From Larix sibirica (Eukaryota > Streptophyta > Pinopsida > Pinales > Pinaceae), in the NCBI GenBank assembly GCA_004151065.3, contig NWUY0300064372.1:11124-22652 (forward strand): 11,529 bases of DNA, read 5' to 3'. How positions within the stretch are numbered: position 1 is the first letter of the stretch; each line of letters starts with the position of its first letter. This document shows, in pieces, positions 9,182 through 11,529 of the stretch. The notes beneath the pieces are model-generated. The model saw only the letters and a list, made by a program, of their open reading frames with translations. It was not told where the DNA came from and made no database searches. The position numbers and the translations under genes are program-made.

Positions 9182-9640
9182 TGCAACCAGCTCGGCCTGG
9201 CGTTCTTCAAAGGTTGAAGGTGCACCAACAGAATCCAGGGAGAATTTGGAACTGGAGCACTGTTGCTTCCACAGGGGATCACATGTCACCGGAGGATCCT
9301 GATGGTCAACATTAACCTCGTCACCCCCAGGAACGAAGTTACAGGTAGGCGTGGAACAAGAATACGGATACCCTGTTGGATAATCATTCCCAAACTCGCC
9401 ATCTCCAAAAACAGGAAAGGGATCCTTCCACGATACATAAGGGGAAGCAGCATAATGTGCATCATCATCAAAAATGTTATAATGGATCAGTTCACTCCCA
9501 TGATCCTGAAACCCTCCCATGCCGACGGACTGGAAGTTCATTGTGACAATCTCAAACAACTATCAATCCTTCTACTCAGAAACAGTACTTCAGTCAAGAG
9601 CAAACACTAACTTGAAGAACGATGTTTCCTTTTCAATTAG

Positions 9641-9646
9641 TTTATA
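9641..9646 (-). promoter_or_regulatory. Possible TATA box of the minus-strand bHLH copy
   Basis: The minus strand reads CAATTATAAACTAATTG, with TATAAA 100 nt before the ATG at 9541. Transcription would begin near 9610, giving a leader of about 70 nt. The leader itself is mixed in base composition. The surrounding sequence is only moderately AT-rich, which favours a real signal slightly. Confidence 0.38.
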
Positions 9647-9659
9647 ATTGAAGCCCAAC

Positions 9660-10090
9660 CTGGAATAACCTATTGCATGGAATATTTTGCGTGCGAAAGA
9701 GTAAAAATACAAATAATTCCCCATCTAATTTGACCGTTTAGTGATAACGACAGTTGTCTCGACCATATCATCCTTATTAAAAGGAACCCTAGGAGTTTCT
9801 GCGTTAGGTTTCATCTACAGGCGGGATGGCTTAAGCGAAAACCGGGTGGATAAGTATGAATAGATTACATTTCCAATGTGGAAAGGCGTTCGTACCCGGA
9901 AATTACGGCCATTTTCCCATTACTTTATTTGACACATTAAAAACCTGAAATTGTCGGAAAAGTTAGTTAGATAACTCAGAACAATTTAGGCATTAACTTA
10001 CATCTCACCTTCAGCTTGAGAGTTTCAATGATCCATGTCCACTTTGTATACAATAATTTAGTTAAGGTATTTAGCAAATTTTGAAGTGTT
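9660..10090. other. Intergenic spacer between the two bHLH copies, promoter-side
   Basis: No coding frame and no RNA gene are visible. This should hold the upstream promoter of the minus-strand copy. The reading directions of the copies diverge from here, but the plus copy is cut off before its own promoter, so this is not evidence of a shared bidirectional promoter. Confidence 0.5.
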
Positions 10091-10214
10091 AATAATAATA
10101 TTAAAGTGCACTTAATGATTTGTATATTTTCATTAAGTTACCTAAAACGCCCAATAATAATATTAAAGTGCACTTAATGATTTGTATATTTTCATTACGT
10201 TACCTAAAACACCA
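10091..10214. repeat. 62-bp AT-rich tandem repeat, two copies
   Basis: Copy 1 is 10091-10152 and copy 2 is 10153-10214, differing at only about three positions. Each begins AATAATAATATTAAAGTGC and ends near CCTAAAAC. A degraded piece follows (TTAATAATTTAATGATTT). The near identity points to a recent duplication, probably by slippage or unequal exchange. No function is apparent. Confidence 0.9.
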
Positions 10215-10320
10215 AATGTTAATAATTTAATGATTTCATAAATCCTTTTTACACTAGTGTTGTAGTTTATAGGCCTATTTACTTTTAATTTTGTTTTATA
10301 ACGTTTTTACTTTCCTTTTA

Positions 10321-10532
10321 TTAAGCACATGGGACGTAGAATATACGATCAATGCAAGGAACCCCACAAGGGTAGCGTGGGTGGTCGAATCCCTCGTTGT
10401 CAAGCGAACTTTGTTACGATGTAGTGGGTTTGCCCCACCAGTTTCCATATGGGTTAGGCCATAATCCAGGCCAGCATGGTGCAACATTTCCGCTCCACAC
10501 GAGATAATCTTACAGATAATAAATAAATAAAT
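10321..10532 (+). mobile_element. Possible short retroposon (SINE-like) with (AAAT)n tail
   Basis: The block is GC-richer than its surroundings and ends in AATAAATAAATAAAT at the plus-strand 3' side, like the simple tail of a retroposon. Inside, GGTCGAATCCC (10383-10393) resembles a tRNA/SINE B-box, and GTGGG/CCCAC (10424-10438) can pair as a small hairpin. The expected A-box at the right distance is not convincing, no target-site duplication can be tested because of the adjacent Ns, and the 5' boundary is a guess. It lies exactly where the plus bHLH copy is truncated, so it could mark the breakpoint or be an insertion into the gene. Confidence 0.25.
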
Positions 10533-10534
10533 NN
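10533..10534. other. Undetermined bases at the truncation point of the plus bHLH copy
   Basis: Two Ns separate the simple-repeat tail from the first bHLH bases (ATCAAAGATGGATACC). The missing N-terminal half, basic region and helix 1 may therefore be lost by misassembly rather than biologically. Confidence 0.9.
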
Positions 10535-10682
10535 ATCAAAGATGGATACCGCTCAAATGCTGGAGGAAGCATGTAAATACGTGAAATCCCTGCAGGCGCA
10601 AGTGCACGTTCTGGAATGTATGCCTTCATCTTTGCCTGGGTTCAATGATCTCAGCTCAGCCAGAACACTAAACCCTTCTACC

Positions 10683-10954
10683 AAAGATGTCATCAGATCT
10701 TCAAGTGCATTTATTGAACACAGTGGTATGCACAAGAACGCCAAAGTGGGTTCCACCCCGAAGTCATTGGAACAGCAAAAGTTGGGTGAAAGTTTGTCTG
10801 TTCAGCAAATGCTTCATGTTCTTGTCACATCCCGTGCAACTCAAAGAAACATTTTCAGCCAAGAGAAATGCGTAGGCACTATGCAACAATATGAAATAGC
10901 TACCGCTGCAAGCAACATTTTCGGCCAAGAGAAATGCTTAGGCACTATGCAACA
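10683..10954 (+). repeat. Right arm of 272-bp inverted repeat (bHLH 3' coding part)
   Basis: Partner of 8639-8368 on the opposite strand, gap-free at about 94% by hand count. Homology ends just after ACTATGCAACA, where the two copies take different terminal codons and stops. Confidence 0.88.
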
Positions 10955-10958
10955 GTAT
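10848..10958 (+). repeat. 66-bp in-frame duplication at the bHLH C-terminus
   Basis: Two 45-nt cores (10848-10892 and 10914-10958) are offset by 66 nt and encode NIFSQEKCVGTMQQY and NIFGQEKCLGTMQQY. The same pair exists in the minus-strand copy, so this duplication predates the inverted duplication. The EKC segment corresponds in position to the conserved EKCLVP-like tail of bHLH52/53 proteins. Confidence 0.85.
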
Positions 10959-10988
10959 ATAACCCATGGTTCTTGTGAATCAGGGTGA

Positions 10989-11180
10989 TGAATCAATGCA
11001 AATAGGTTAACTGATGGTGGCCGTCCTCGTTACCAGTTTGAAAATAAGTTAGTATATTTTATTTTATTGGAGCCTAGTCAAAATATTATTAGTATTTCCT
11101 TGTGGTGTATAAAATTGTGTTAAGATATTCATTACAAAAGTTTATATTTTAATATATTGTAACGTTCAAAATATTATTAG
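10989..11180. other. AT-rich 3' flank of the plus bHLH copy
   Basis: No gene. The only structure is the 16-bp sequence TCAAAATATTATTAGT occurring twice, at 11078-11093 and 11166-11181, flanking 72 bp of AT-rich DNA. It may be a chance or slippage repeat; a small insertion flanked by a duplicated target is possible but unsupported by terminal structure. Confidence 0.5.
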
Positions 11181-11420
11181 TGGGCGGGCGTACAAAGATG
11201 GTCTCCAAATCAGTTGCAAGGGGACGTACTAGCGGCAAAAAAATAACTATGCGTACGCACCTAAGACTATGCATATGCGTCGCTAGGTTCGATACCGAAC
11301 CGAGGCGCGTGCGCGCAATAGTGGCGCGCACGCGTCCCTAAAAAAAACAGAATGCCCCATTCTGCTATTTGGACCCGAGCGCGACCTCCACTCCCGCTTG
11401 CGCGTCAATTGGGCTACCAA
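11181..11420. other. CpG-dense patch with three consecutive hairpins
   Basis: This block is far richer in G+C and CpG than its neighbours. Three inverted repeats follow one another: GGTTCG/CGAACC at 11286-11301 (4-nt loop), CGCGTGCGCGC/GCGCGCACGCG at 11306-11334 (11 bp perfect, 7-nt loop) and CAGAATG/CATTCTG at 11348-11364 (3-nt loop). The palindrome GCGTACGC lies upstream at 11251-11258. A minus-strand open frame runs through it, but hairpins and low complexity explain that frame better than a gene. A fragment of an LTR or other transposable element is the likeliest origin; no boundary is visible. Confidence 0.5.
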
Positions 11421-11529
11421 AGGAGGCCAAATCCACTCCAAACCCCCCAAATTCACCCACAAACTCATCAACACATCAATTGATAGGTAAATATCCGGTT
11501 TTTTTTTCATTTTATTCATTCTTTGTGTC

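Larger units (their letters stand above)
8352..9541 (-). pseudogene. bHLH transcription factor pseudogene (bHLH52/53-like), helix 2 deleted
   Basis: The ATG at 9541 starts 204 open codons (MNFQSVGMGG...) ending at TAA 8929-8927. Coding-like sequence then continues in another frame from 8939 (EDVIKNLPRSSERS...), so there is one frameshift near 8930-8940. This second frame meets a TGA at 8714-8712, immediately before EDRQCVAARLRRRGIREKI (8711-8655), the basic region plus helix 1 of a plant bHLH; a former CGA is a likely source of that TGA. After helix 1 the loop and helix 2 are missing. The frame jumps to a short LPGF-like remnant (TTTGCCTGGATTC) and then KDVIRSSNAFIE, which in the plus-strand copy lies well after helix 2. 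The C-terminus is open to TAA at 8354-8352 and contains two NIF(S/G)QEK-type units. VAAR plus a C-terminal EKC segment resemble the bHLH52/53 group. An intact member would bind E-box-type DNA as a dimer in the nucleus; this copy could not dimerise normally. Expression of the 204-residue N-terminal fragment is possible but unproven. Confidence 0.75.
10535..10988 (+). pseudogene. Partial bHLH gene copy: helix 2 and C-terminus only (bHLH52/53-like)
   Basis: The frame reads (S)KMDTAQMLEEACKYVKSLQA, the end of the loop and helix 2 of a plant bHLH, followed by HVLECM. This matches the KMNTAEMLxAAxKYVKFLQAQV pattern of the bHLH52/53 group. The ATG at 10542 is an internal methionine, not a natural start: the preceding AAG gives the lysine conserved before it in the family. 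After helix 2 come LPGFNDLSSARTLNPSTKD and a C-terminal region open to TGA 10986-10988 (148 codons from the internal ATG). Basic region, helix 1 and N-terminus are absent, and sequence left of the Ns is unrelated. The copy retains what the minus-strand copy lost, so together they outline the ancestral protein order. As it stands it cannot bind DNA. An assembly break could hide an intact gene. Confidence 0.72.

Noticed and set aside
9263-9610. Plus-strand 115-codon open frame opposite the bHLH N-terminal half
   Set aside because: It overlaps the minus-strand frame that has internal protein repeats and leads into the bHLH basic region; the plus frame is a by-product of that composition.
11283-11519. 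Minus-strand 78-codon open frame at the right edge
   Set aside because: It is open mainly because of CG-rich hairpins and low complexity, has no recognisable domain and no supporting start or splice context.
1-11529. CRISPR array, bacterial defence system or phage genes
   Set aside because: No regularly spaced short repeats, no bacterial-type gene packing and no phage or Cas motifs; splice sites and plant protein motifs show a plant nuclear origin.

Overview
The window looks like nuclear DNA from a seed plant. A large-genome gymnosperm such as a conifer would fit, but nothing seen proves that. The evidence is one gene piece carrying a motif typical of a plant-specific uncharacterised family, two damaged copies of a plant bHLH transcription factor gene, strong plant-type splice sites and TATA boxes, and several kilobases of AT-rich, stop-riddled intergenic DNA with little intact coding. 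There is no bacterial gene organisation: no operons, no Shine-Dalgarno-led ORFs and no CRISPR array. Almost all long open frames here are chance or shadow frames.

Layout. Positions 1-700 are AT-rich with no supported gene. Positions 960-2096 (minus strand) hold a candidate spliced transcription unit: a TATA box, several strong donor and acceptor pairs, short open exons and an AATAAA. Its product is unknown and its frame appears damaged. Just upstream lies a 134-bp tandem duplication (2259-2525) carrying the same bZIP-type TGACGTGGC element in each copy, with an N exactly at the copy junction. Positions 2526-7540 are a long decayed AT-rich stretch with only unrecognisable open-frame relics. 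From about 7560 base composition changes to gene-like. A plus-strand coding region (7696-8229, possibly starting at 7571) contains EPTSPEVGCMGQIK, a motif I know from plant proteins of the At1g76070 / syringolide-induced 14-1-1 type. It ends shortly before an AATAAA at 8325.

Tail to tail with it, on the minus strand at 9541-8352, is a bHLH pseudogene resembling bHLH52/53. It has an open N-terminal half with a two-unit internal repeat, one frameshift, one in-frame TGA just before the basic region, and loss of the loop and helix 2, yet an open C-terminal part. A second copy on the plus strand (10535-10988) keeps helix 2 and the C-terminus but lacks everything upstream, and begins right after a two-N gap. 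The shared 272 bp are about 94% identical by hand alignment, in inverted orientation. Between the copies lie a plausible TATA box for the minus copy, an AT-rich 62-bp tandem repeat and a possible short retroposon (SINE-like) ending in an (AAAT)n tail. The right edge (11181-11420) is a CpG-dense patch with three consecutive hairpins, unlike anything around it.

I see no complete multi-gene pathway and no clear new defence or mobile system. The most noteworthy items are the inverted bHLH pair, whose read-through transcript could fold into a long hairpin and feed small RNAs, and the duplicated promoter-like element with the spliced unit on the left. Runs of N at both key junctions mean that part of this structure could be an assembly effect.
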